A stretch of 64,000 bases of DNA, taken from assembly GCF_052064335.1 (NCBI RefSeq), contig NZ_JBQHVU010000004.1, positions 1 to 64,000 on the forward strand. Reading direction: 5' to 3'. Shown here piece by piece: positions 49,795-58,600 of the stretch (its first letter is position 1; every line of letters begins with the position of its first letter). The stretch is from Weimeria sp002480925 (lineage in GTDB: Bacteria > Bacillota > Clostridia > Lachnospirales > Lachnospiraceae). The position numbers and the translations under genes are program-made. The notes below the pieces were generated by a model. It was not told the DNA's origin. It was given only the letters and a program-made list of their open reading frames with translations, and made no database searches.

Positions 49795-52470
49795 ATGAAA
49801 TACGGAGTAAATGAGCTTCGAAGAATGTATCTGAATTTCTTCGAGAGCAAGGGACATCTCGTAATGAAAAGCTTTTCACTTGTGCCCCACAATGATGATT
49901 CGCTTCTTCTGATAAACGCAGGAATGGCACCGCTCAAGCCATATTTTACAGGCCAGGAGATACCGCCAAGGAGAAGGGTGACGACCTGTCAGAAGTGCGT
50001 AAGGACAGGAGATATAGAGAATGTGGGAAAGACAGCAAGGCATCTGACCTTCTTTGAGATGCTCGGGAATTTCTCCTTCGGTGACTACTTCAAGAGAGAG
50101 GCAATACACTGGTCATGGGAGTTCCTTACAGAGGTTTTAGGTCTTGAGCCGGACAGGCTCTATCCTTCTATCTATGGAGAGGATGATGAGGCCTTTAATA
50201 TCTGGAACAAGGAGATCGGCGTTCCTGCCGAGAGGATATACAGATTCTATCGCGATCCCAAGACCGGAGAGTGCGACAACTTCTGGGAGCATGGCGCAGG
50301 CCCTTGCGGACCGTGCTCTGAGATATATTATGACAGAGGCGAGAAGCACGGCAATGGCCCTGAGGACGTTATGGGTGGAGAGGGCGACCGTTTCATGGAG
50401 GTATGGAACAACGTTTTCACCCAGTTCTATAATGACGGACATGGAAATTATTCAGAGCTTGTCCAGAAGAACATAGATACAGGAATGGGACTTGAGAGAC
50501 TTGCAGTTGTAATGCAGGATGTTGATTCCGTTTTTGATATCGATACCATGAAGGCTATAAGAGACGCAGTATGCTCTCTTTCTGGAAAGACCTATCAGAC
50601 GGATGAAAAGGATGACGTTTCGATCAGGCTTATAACAGACCATATCAGATCGACGACGTTCATGATAAGTGATGGTATCCTTCCTTCCAATGAGGGAAGA
50701 GGATATGTGTTAAGACGTCTTATCAGAAGAGCTGCCCGTCACGGAAGGATGCTGGGGATAAAGGGCGAGTTTATGGGTAAGCTTGCCGATGTGGTGATCC
50801 GTGAGAGCCACGACGGATATCCTGAGCTCCTTGAAAAGCAGGAGTTTATCAGAAGAGTCCTTACTGAGGAGGAGCACAAGTTCAATGCGACTATAGATCA
50901 GGGACTTTCTATCCTTTCAGAGCTAGAGGATGATCTCTCATCAAGGAATGAAAAGGTCCTTTCAGGAAAGGATGCCTTCAGGCTTTATGATACCTATGGC
51001 TTCCCTGTGGATCTGACAAACGAGATCCTCGAGGAAAAGGGCTTTAATGTAGATATGGACGGCTTCAAGGCAGCCATGGATGAGCAGAGGCAGAAGGCCA
51101 GGGATGCAAGAAAGACCTCCAATTACATGGGAAAGGCCGCGACGGTCTATGATGATATAGATAAGACCATTACAACTGAGTTCGTAGGCTATGATACTCT
51201 TCATACGACAGCAAAGATCAGCTGTATGACCTCAGAGGTCGATCCAGAAAACGGGAAATACGGAGAGATAGTAAAGACTCTTTCCAACGGAGAGAAGGGA
51301 ACGATAATAACAGATGTCACTCCTTTCTACGGTACCATGGGAGGACAAGTCGGAGATACAGGAGAGATCCGCACTGACAACGGAGTCTTTACGGTTACAG
51401 ATACCATCCATCTGCTGGGAGGCAGGGTAGGTCATGTCGGATATGTTTCTGACGGAGTGATCTCTATAGATGAGCCTGTAGAGATGTCAGTAGATCAGCA
51501 GAGAAGAGAGCGGATCTGCTGTAACCATTCGGCTACCCATCTGCTCCAGAGGGCCTTAAGGGATGTCCTTGGTGAGCATGTCCAGCAGGCCGGCTCATAT
51601 CAGGATGATAAGGAGTTAAGGTTTGACTTTACACATTTCTCTGCAATGTCTGACGAGGAGCTTAAAGAGGTAGAGAGGCTTGTAAATGAGCGTATCCATG
51701 CCGGAGCAGATGTAGTGACTGAGGTTATGAGCCTTGAGGATGCCAAGAAGACAGGAGCTATGGCACTGTTCGGAGAGAAGTACGGCGATAAGGTAAGAGT
51801 CGTAAAGATGGGAGATTTCTCCACAGAGCTCTGCGGAGGAACTCATGTGAAGAATACCAGAGAGATCGGCGCTATAAAGATCCTTTCCGAGAACGGAGTA
51901 TCAAGCGGCGTCAGAAGAATAACTGCTCTTACCGGAGACAATATCCTTTCCTACTACAAGGACATGGAGGAAAAAATGGATCAGGTCCTTGCCGCTCTTA
52001 AGAGCCCGCTCAACAGCGCTCTCGACAAGGTAAATTCTCTCTACAATGAGATAAAGACCTTAAAGAGCGAGAATGAGTCCTTAAAGAGCAGCGCCGCAAA
52101 GGATGCTATCGGAAATATAAAGGATGATATAGAGGATATTGGCGGAGTAAGCTTCTACGCCAAAGCACTTAAGGGTGTCGGAGGCGGAGATCTCCGTTCT
52201 GTCGGAGACCAGATAAAGGAAGAACTGAAGGACGGAGTCATCTTCCTCGCTTCTGATAATGACGGTAAGGTAGCGCTTCTTGCAATGGCATCTGACCAGG
52301 CGGTAAAGAAGGGCGCACATGCCGGAAATCTGATAAAGGCAGTGGCTTCCGTAGTAGGCGGAGGCGGAGGCGGACGAGCAAATATGGCTCAGGCCGGAGG
52401 AAGGGACGCTTCTAAGATCCCTGATGCCATAAAGGAGGCCTCAAGGGTACTTAAGGAACAGTTATCATAA
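49795..52470 (+). CDS. alaS: Alanyl-tRNA synthetase
   Basis: The 891-residue class II synthetase has N-terminal ELRRMYLNFFESKGH, class II motif 2 (RTGDIENVGKTARHLTFFEM), the editing domain zinc residues in CNHSATHLLQ (His) and CGGTHV, and a C-terminal DHHA1/C-Ala domain with GGGGGGRANMAQAGG. Start ATG 49795 is set by AAGGAG about 9 nt upstream and the family N-terminus; 14 upstream codons overlap the promoter. The next gene begins 1 nt after the stop. Confidence 0.97.
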   Translation: MKYGVNELRRMYLNFFESKGHLVMKSFSLVPHNDDSLLLINAGMAPLKPYFTGQEIPPRRRVTTCQKCVRTGDIENVGKTARHLTFFEMLGNFSFGDYFKREAIHWSWEFLTEVLGLEPDRLYPSIYGEDDEAFNIWNKEIGVPAERIYRFYRDPKTGECDNFWEHGAGPCGPCSEIYYDRGEKHGNGPEDVMGGEGDRFMEVWNNVFTQFYNDGHGNYSELVQKNIDTGMGLERLAVVMQDVDSVFDIDTMKAIRDAVCSLSGKTYQTDEKDDVSIRLITDHIRSTTFMISDGILPSNEGRGYVLRRLIRRAARHGRMLGIKGEFMGKLADVVIRESHDGYPELLEKQEFIRRVLTEEEHKFNATIDQGLSILSELEDDLSSRNEKVLSGKDAFRLYDTYGFPVDLTNEILEEKGFNVDMDGFKAAMDEQRQKARDARKTSNYMGKAATVYDDIDKTITTEFVGYDTLHTTAKISCMTSEVDPENGKYGEIVKTLSNGEKGTIITDVTPFYGTMGGQVGDTGEIRTDNGVFTVTDTIHLLGGRVGHVGYVSDGVISIDEPVEMSVDQQRRERICCNHSATHLLQRALRDVLGEHVQQAGSYQDDKELRFDFTHFSAMSDEELKEVERLVNERIHAGADVVTEVMSLEDAKKTGAMALFGEKYGDKVRVVKMGDFSTELCGGTHVKNTREIGAIKILSENGVSSGVRRITALTGDNILSYYKDMEEKMDQVLAALKSPLNSALDKVNSLYNEIKTLKSENESLKSSAAKDAIGNIKDDIEDIGGVSFYAKALKGVGGGDLRSVGDQIKEELKDGVIFLASDNDGKVALLAMASDQAVKKGAHAGNLIKAVASVVGGGGGGRANMAQAGGRDASKIPDAIKEASRVLKEQLS

Positions 52471-52471
52471 T

Positions 52472-54574
52472 ATGGCAGAAATTGCGAACTGGACGGCAGG
52501 GTCCGTCATACTAAAAAAGAATGATACAGCAGATTCTCTTATGATCCTTCTCAAGGGAACGGTAGAGAGGGTTGTAGGTGAGGCAAGTCTGACCCTGCTG
52601 CCAGGGAGCATCCTTGGGATCGGCGTCTCGCCTGACGAGGGCTATGACAGCGATTATGTGGCAGTAACTGCCTGCTCTACCTATGCCTGCCCTTATTCTC
52701 GGGACAATGATCTGGATTCGGTTTTCAAAGAGTATCCAAAGCTTGCTCCGGTCATGACCCAGCAGGCTGTAAGGAATACCTGCAACCTCTATGACGCTCT
52801 TTTAGAGCTTATAGACAGCGCCAGGGCCATGTACAGAGACCTTATCTCAAGGTTTGATTCCTATCCTGATATGTGCAGGCGTACAGGTGATCAGATAAAG
52901 GACTATCAGGCCCTTCGTACTTTCCCAGGGCCTGTAGAGGATACCGGTATTGAAGAATGGAAGGTCAGGCTCCTTAAGAGTCTTATGACTCTTGAGGGCA
53001 GAAAGGACGAGCTGCTTGCCGGAAGGATAGATCTTTCAGCGAGCCTTGCTGATCTTGCTGTCCTGTTCATAAACGAGGTAAGGAAGAGGATAGGAGAGGT
53101 AGAAAGCTATAAGGAGAAGCTTAAGGTAGCGTCAGCAGGTTTTCTGGTAGAGTATTCTGCCCTGAAGTCCAAGCTGTCCTCGATCACCAATGGTAAGGGA
53201 GAGGATATGTCATCCCTTACGGGTATCTTTGACAAGATTGTCGTCTATTCAGAACTGTCGCCTGAGGATACGGCTGATATACGAAGCGCCATGCGGGAAT
53301 ACAAGTCCATAAAGGACCGCTATGGTATATCCGACCAGATCAGGAAGATAAGGAGACATTTAAGTTCAGCCTTTTATCCGCTTTATGAGGCGGTCCTTGT
53401 AAAGGCGATAAAAGAGAAGGAGATGCCTGTCTACGTCAGGACCTTCCTTATGTTTGGCCTGCTTGATGAGGAACTTCTGACAAAGGAGGAGCTTCGAACC
53501 CTGTATGGGTTTGCTTCATCCTACCGTCCTGATCCAAGGGGCCATGTTATGTGTGCATATGAATGGCTTGCAAGGGTATACAGGATGCAGGCAGACCCCT
53601 CGAGAAATGAGTTTGATATGGACTATCAGGCTTATCTGAAGGACCAGCTGCACAGCGGGGATATCACCGAGGAACTATATAAGAAGCTTTTGGTAAGCGG
53701 CAGGAACAGACTGCACTTCGAGATAAGTAATCTCTTTACCATCGGAAACAGGATGACCTTCGGAAGGATAAGCGCATTCGAGCCGGTCTTCGATGATGTA
53801 AATGTGATCGGATCCATGGAAAAGGGCTATCTCCACGCCGACAAGGTCTATAAGGAACTTGCAGAGATCACAGACAGGGACTACAGTATCTTTTACAGGA
53901 ATGATATCTATTCGGATCCTGAGAGGAATATCACCCAGCTGCCTGTTCATAAGCAGTTTTTACCCAACTTTATCCTGATGCCTGTGATGGGATCAAGATT
54001 CGCACTCTGGCAGGAGATAGAGGGGAAGAGAAGACAGTCCGAAGCCAGGATGCTTCTTCCTATAATCATGTCCGAGGATATTTCTTCTGCCATGACAAGG
54101 CTGTGCGGAGAATTCCGCTGGGAGATGTGCAAGACAGAGCAGGGTATCCACTGGAATGATATGAGAGATCCATCGCTTACGGCTGAATATACGGATTATC
54201 TGCAGTTCTACAGGAAGAACAGCCAGATCACAGCCGATATAAAGGAGAGAATCAAGAACGAGCTGAAGAAATACAACAATAATTTCAAGGCAGTATTTGT
54301 CGCGGATTATTCGGACTATATCCGCTTCGAAAGCAATGGATCGCTGCGTCTTTTAAAGATACCAAGGGAGATTCTGGCTAAGTATGCTCCGTTTTCGGGC
54401 CGCTCAAAGGAGCTTCTGAAGGAGAATCCTCAGTACAAGCAGTTCATAGAGAGGTTCAACAACCACGAGGCCAGAGACAGGCGTATAATTGCCCTTACTC
54501 TAAAGAGGTTCGAAAAGGAAGGCATAGAGTCTCCGAAAGAGCTTGTGGACGAATATAATTATCTCAGCCATTAA
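52472..54574 (+). CDS. Large protein with cyclic-nucleotide-binding-like N-terminus, unknown function
   Basis: The 700-residue protein begins with a cNMP/Crp-like beta-barrel (about 5-85): GSVILKKNDTADSLMILLKG and LLPGSILGIG follow the Crp-type strand-turn pattern. No canonical phosphate-binding RxA or DNA-binding helix-turn-helix is seen. The rest is long, mixed helical and charged, with a possible helical bundle (about 90-260), a middle segment MPVYVRTFLMFGLLDE and a conserved-looking block near 490-560 (MPVMGSRFALWQEIEGK, MLLPIIMSEDISSAM, WNDMRDPSL). No membrane helix or signal is present. It starts 1 nt after alaS, so it is translated from the same mRNA. I recognise the type as a Clostridial cNBD protein of unknown role. 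Confidence 0.6.
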   Translation: MAEIANWTAGSVILKKNDTADSLMILLKGTVERVVGEASLTLLPGSILGIGVSPDEGYDSDYVAVTACSTYACPYSRDNDLDSVFKEYPKLAPVMTQQAVRNTCNLYDALLELIDSARAMYRDLISRFDSYPDMCRRTGDQIKDYQALRTFPGPVEDTGIEEWKVRLLKSLMTLEGRKDELLAGRIDLSASLADLAVLFINEVRKRIGEVESYKEKLKVASAGFLVEYSALKSKLSSITNGKGEDMSSLTGIFDKIVVYSELSPEDTADIRSAMREYKSIKDRYGISDQIRKIRRHLSSAFYPLYEAVLVKAIKEKEMPVYVRTFLMFGLLDEELLTKEELRTLYGFASSYRPDPRGHVMCAYEWLARVYRMQADPSRNEFDMDYQAYLKDQLHSGDITEELYKKLLVSGRNRLHFEISNLFTIGNRMTFGRISAFEPVFDDVNVIGSMEKGYLHADKVYKELAEITDRDYSIFYRNDIYSDPERNITQLPVHKQFLPNFILMPVMGSRFALWQEIEGKRRQSEARMLLPIIMSEDISSAMTRLCGEFRWEMCKTEQGIHWNDMRDPSLTAEYTDYLQFYRKNSQITADIKERIKNELKKYNNNFKAVFVADYSDYIRFESNGSLRLLKIPREILAKYAPFSGRSKELLKENPQYKQFIERFNNHEARDRRIIALTLKRFEKEGIESPKELVDEYNYLSH

Positions 54575-54581
54575 ATAGGAC

Positions 54582-54609
54582 TTGACATTTGTTGCAGTAG
54601 TGGTAAAAT
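54582..54609 (+). promoter_or_regulatory. Promoter of rpsU
   Basis: TTGACA (54582-54587), a 16-nt spacer and TAAAAT (54604-54609), 8 nt after the stop of the preceding gene. Confidence 0.75.
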
Positions 54610-54661
54610 ACTATTTGCGTGAGTTTTCACAATCCCAACACTGGAGGGAGGTAGAGCAAGA

Positions 54662-54838
54662 GTGGCTAGCGTTATCGTTAAAGAAAACGAATCATTAGAC
54701 AGTGCACTTCGCAGATTCAAGCGTAATTGTGCCAAGGCTGGTATCCAGCAGGAGATCCGCAAGAGAGAGCACTATGAGAAGCCAAGCGTCAGACGTAAGA
54801 AAAAGTCTGAGGCTGCCAGAAAGCGTAAGTACAACTAA
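54662..54838 (+). CDS. rpsU: 30S ribosomal protein S21
   Basis: The 58-residue basic protein reads VIVKENESLDSALRRFKR at its start and ends KKKSEAARKRKYN, the S21 family pattern. The start is GTG at 54662 with GGGAGG 10 nt upstream. It has its own promoter and terminator. An antisense frame across it (54571-54762, minus) is a shadow. S21 helps pair the 16S 3' end with the Shine-Dalgarno. Confidence 0.95.
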   Translation: MASVIVKENESLDSALRRFKRNCAKAGIQQEIRKREHYEKPSVRRKKKSEAARKRKYN

Positions 54839-54885
54839 TTGTCTGGTGTTTCCTTAATGCAGCATATCAGTTAAGGGATAGAAAC

Positions 54886-54917
54886 AGAGAAGGACAGGTC
54901 ATGTTCTTCTCTTTTTT
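54886..54917 (+). terminator. Terminator of rpsU
   Basis: AGAGAAGGACA (54886-54896) pairs with TGTTCTTCTCT (54902-54912), one G-T wobble, 5-nt loop, followed by a T-run. Confidence 0.9.
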
Positions 54918-54938
54918 ATTTATTTAGAAGGAGTCAAT

Positions 54939-55475
54939 ATGGACAAGCATCCTGAGCGGATAGGAAGAAAGCTCATTTATACTGGAGCAGTAGTAAATGT
55001 TTATCAGGACCAGATAAAGCTTGCGGACGGAAGGGTTGAGAACTGGGACTTTGTAGAGCATCCTATGGGGGCTGCATGTGTAGTGCCTATCACAGAGGAT
55101 GGACAGATCATAATGGTCCGCCAGTATCGTCCAGCCCTGGACCGCTATACTCTTGAGCTTCCTGCAGGCAAGAGGGATTCTCTTACTGAGGATACTCTTA
55201 TAACAGCAAAAAGGGAGCTGGGCGAGGAGACAGGCTATACCACGGATAACTGGCAGAAGCTTATTTCTCTGAAAACGACAGTAGCCTTCTGCAATGAGTT
55301 CATAGATGTCTATCTGGCCAGGGATGTCGTAAGGACAAAGGGCCAGGATCTCGATCCGGATGAGGATATAGAGATTAAGGAATACAGTCCTGAATGGCTG
55401 AGAGAGGAGATATACTCAGGACGTATTCAGGACGCAAAGACCGTTGCTGGCATCATGTCCTATCTGGCTATGTGA
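54939..55475 (+). CDS. NUDIX hydrolase, ADP-ribose pyrophosphatase type
   Basis: The 178-residue enzyme is like NudF. It has MVRQYRPALDRYTLELPAG leading into the Nudix box, with AKRELGEETGY providing the REUxEExGU part. The box has six rather than five residues between the first Gly and the first Glu (GKRDSLTE), a small variation. It probably hydrolyses ADP-ribose or related nucleoside diphosphate sugars to AMP and a sugar phosphate. GAAGGAG lies 7 nt before the ATG, and the gene sits after the rpsU terminator; promoter unclear. Confidence 0.9.
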   Translation: MDKHPERIGRKLIYTGAVVNVYQDQIKLADGRVENWDFVEHPMGAACVVPITEDGQIIMVRQYRPALDRYTLELPAGKRDSLTEDTLITAKRELGEETGYTTDNWQKLISLKTTVAFCNEFIDVYLARDVVRTKGQDLDPDEDIEIKEYSPEWLREEIYSGRIQDAKTVAGIMSYLAM

Positions 55476-55476
55476 T

Positions 55477-55494
55477 TGTTTTTTATAAAAAACA
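55477..55494. terminator. A/T-only palindromic hairpin
   Basis: TGTTTTTTATAAAAAACA is a perfect 18-nt palindrome just after the NUDIX stop and 4 nt before the gltB -35. It is weak as a terminator because it has only two G-C pairs, but may act on both strands. Confidence 0.4.
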
Positions 55495-55497
55495 GTG

Positions 55498-55526
55498 TTG
55501 ACATGAGCATATCCTGTGGTTAAAAT
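55498..55526 (+). promoter_or_regulatory. Promoter of gltBD
   Basis: TTGACA (55498-55503), a 17-nt spacer and TAAAAT (55521-55526), a near-consensus promoter giving a leader of about 128 nt. Confidence 0.85.
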
Positions 55527-55553
55527 TAGAACTATATTAAAAGCAAGTCAATG

Positions 55554-55605
55554 GAGACTGCAATCCGGCATCTTTATGGTGTCTGGTTTGTTGTCTCATT
55601 TTTTT
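55554..55605 (+). promoter_or_regulatory. Terminator-like attenuator in the gltB leader
   Basis: A long imperfect hairpin pairs GAGAC (55554-55558) with GTCTC (55593-55597), continues through GCAA/TTGT and CCGGCATC with GGTGTCTGG (one bulge), closes with loop TTTAT, and is followed by seven T's (55599-55605). It sits about 20 nt after the predicted transcript start. Part of the 3' arm, TGTTGTC (55589-55595), is complementary to GACAACA (55641-55647) just before the gltB ribosome site, which allows an alternative fold. Confidence 0.6.
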
Positions 55606-55660
55606 GCAAAAATTAAAATGTCAAACTATTTGAATTGTCTGACAACAGAAAGGAAAAGTA

Positions 55661-58600
55661 ATGGCAAATCCAAAAGAAGAACGGCTGGCAAAGCCGGAGG
55701 GTCTTTATGATCCCCAGTTCGAGCATGACAGCTGCGGAATCGGTGCAGTTGTAAGCATCGATGGAAAGAGGACTCACAAGACCGTATCAGATGCTTTAAA
55801 GATCGTTGAGAATCTTGAGCACAGGGCCGGAAAAGATGCTGCCGGAACCACAGGTGACGGAGTAGGAATCCTGCTGCAGATCTCACACAAGTTTTTCAAG
55901 AAGGCTGCCGCCCGGATCGGCATCGAGCTTAAGGAGGAGGGCGATTACGGTGTAGGTGTCTTCTTCCTTCCTACAGATGAGCTCAGACGTAAGCGCGTTC
56001 AGAAGATGTTTGAGATTATAGCCGAAAAGGAAGGTGTGCCTTTCCTCGGCTGGAGGGATGTCCCTGTAAAGACAGAGATCCTTGGTGAGCTTGCCAGATC
56101 CACAATGCCTTATATGTGTCAGGCCTTTGTCGGCAGACCTGAGGGAGTGAGCAGAGGCATAGATTTCGACAGGAAGCTCTATGTAGTACGCAGAGTCTTC
56201 GAGCAGACCTGTGAGGAGAGTGCCTATGTCGCTTCTCTTTCCTCAAGGACAATAGTCTATAAGGGCATGATGCTTGTCAATCAGCTCCGTACCTTCTATG
56301 CAGATCTTACAGATCCTGATTTCGAGGTAGCCATAGCCATAGTGCATTCACGTTTCTCTACCAACACAAATCCTAGCTGGGAACGTGCCCATCCTAACAG
56401 ATACATAGTCCATAACGGAGAGATCAATACCATAAAGGGTAATGCGGACAAGATGCTTGCCCGTGAGGAGACCATGTACTCCGAGTACCTCGAGGATGAT
56501 ATGAGTAAGATCATCCCGGTGGTCAATACTAACGGATCAGATTCTGCAATGCTTGATAATACGCTTGAGTTTCTGATGATGAACGGTATGCCGCTTCCGC
56601 TTGCCGTTATGATCACGATCCCTGAGCCGTGGTCCAACAACCGTGCCATGGATGAGAAGAGAAAGGACTTCTACGAGTACTATGCTACCATGATGGAGCC
56701 ATGGGACGGACCTGCATCAATCATCTTCTCTGACGGAGACATAATGGGAGCAGTCCTTGACCGTAACGGACTTCGTCCATCCAGATATTATGTGACAGAT
56801 GACAATTACCTGATCCTTTCATCAGAGGTAGGAGTCCTGCCTGTAGATGAGAGTCATATAGTAAAGAAGGATCGTCTGATGCCGGGAAGGATGCTTCTCG
56901 TGGATACAAAGCAGCAGAGACTTATCGACGACAAGGAGGTAAAGGATCTCTATGCATCACGTCATCCTTTCGGCGAGTGGCTTGACCAGAATCTGGTAAA
57001 CCTTTCTGATGTGCCTATCCCGAATAAGCCGGTCCCGGAGAACTCAAGGTCAGACAGACAGAGACTTCTGAAGGCCTTCGGATATTCCTATGAGGATGTC
57101 CGTGAGGGCATAATGCCTATGGCAGAGAATGCGACCGAGTCCATTGGAGCAATGGGAGTGGATACTCCTCTGGCTGTGCTTTCGAACCAGCACAGACCAC
57201 TGTTTGACTATTTCAAGCAGCTCTTTGCCCAGGTCACAAACCCGCCTATTGATTCGATAAGAGAAAAGATAGTCACATCTACTACCATCTTCCTCGGGAC
57301 AGCAGGAAATGTCTTAAGAGAGAGTGCAAGGAACTGCAATCTCTTAAGGATCAACCATCCTATCCTTTCCGATACAGATCTTCTCCGTATCAGGAATATG
57401 GACAGACCGGGCTTTAAGGTGGAGACCATACCTATCACCTATTACAAGAACACATCTCTTGAGAAGGCAATAGAGCATCTGTTTGTAGAAGCTGACAGAG
57501 CATACAGGGACAGGGCAAATATCCTTATCCTTTCCGACAGAGGAGTAGATGAGAACCATGTAGCCATCCCTTCACTTCTTGCAGTATCAGCCCTGCAGCA
57601 GCATCTGGTACGTACAAAGAAGAGGACCCGTCTCTCTCTTGTCTTAGAGAGTGGAGAACCTAGAAATGTCCATCACTTTGCTACTCTCTTAGGCTACGGA
57701 GCCTCTGCGATAAACCCATATCTCGCTCATGAGAGCATCCGCCAGCTGATAGAGGAGGGTACCCTGAAGAAGGATTACTATGCAGCCTGCAAGGCATATG
57801 ATGATGCCATCCTTTCAGGAATAGTAAAGATCGCTTCAAAGATGGGTATCTCAACGATCCAGTCATATCAGGGTGCCAAGATATTTGAGGCAGTCGGTAT
57901 AGACAGGTCGGTGATCGACAGATATTTCACAGGCACGACCTCTCCTATAGGCGGGATCACGCTTGATGATATAGCAAAGGATGTCGAGTACCGTCATGAC
58001 AAGGCCTTCGATCCGCTCGAGCTTAGAGAGGATACTACTCTTGATTCAAGCGGCTATCATAAGATGCGTTCCGGTAAGGAGGAGCATCTTTACAATCCTA
58101 ACACTATCCATCTCCTGCAGAAATCCACCTGGACAGGCGACTATTCCCTGTTCAAGGAATATGAGAAGGAGGTAGAGAGAGAGGACTGTGTCAAGAATCT
58201 GCGCGGACTTCTGGACTTTAAGTTCCCTAAGAAGGGGATAGCTGTCTCGGAGGTGGAGCCGGCAAGCTCCATTATGAGAAGGTTCAAGACAGGAGCAATG
58301 AGCTACGGATCCATTTCAAGAGAGGCTCATGAGACTCTTGCTATAGCAATGAACATGATTCATGGAAAGTCCAATACAGGTGAAGGAGGAGAAGAGGAGG
58401 ATCGCCTAAGCATTGGCTCAGACGGACTGAACCGCTGCTCTGCCATAAAGCAGGTTGCGAGCGGACGATTCGGTGTCACCTCTGTATATCTGAATTCAGC
58501 CCAGGAGATCCAGATCAAGATGGCCCAGGGAGCCAAGCCGGGCGAAGGCGGTCATCTTCCTGGAAAGAAGGTTTACCCGTGGATAGCCAAGACAAGACTT

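Noticed and set aside
55516..55710. 64-codon plus-strand frame, possible gltB leader peptide
   Set aside because: Its start lies before the predicted transcript start inside the promoter, and it runs into gltB out of frame with no ribosome site.
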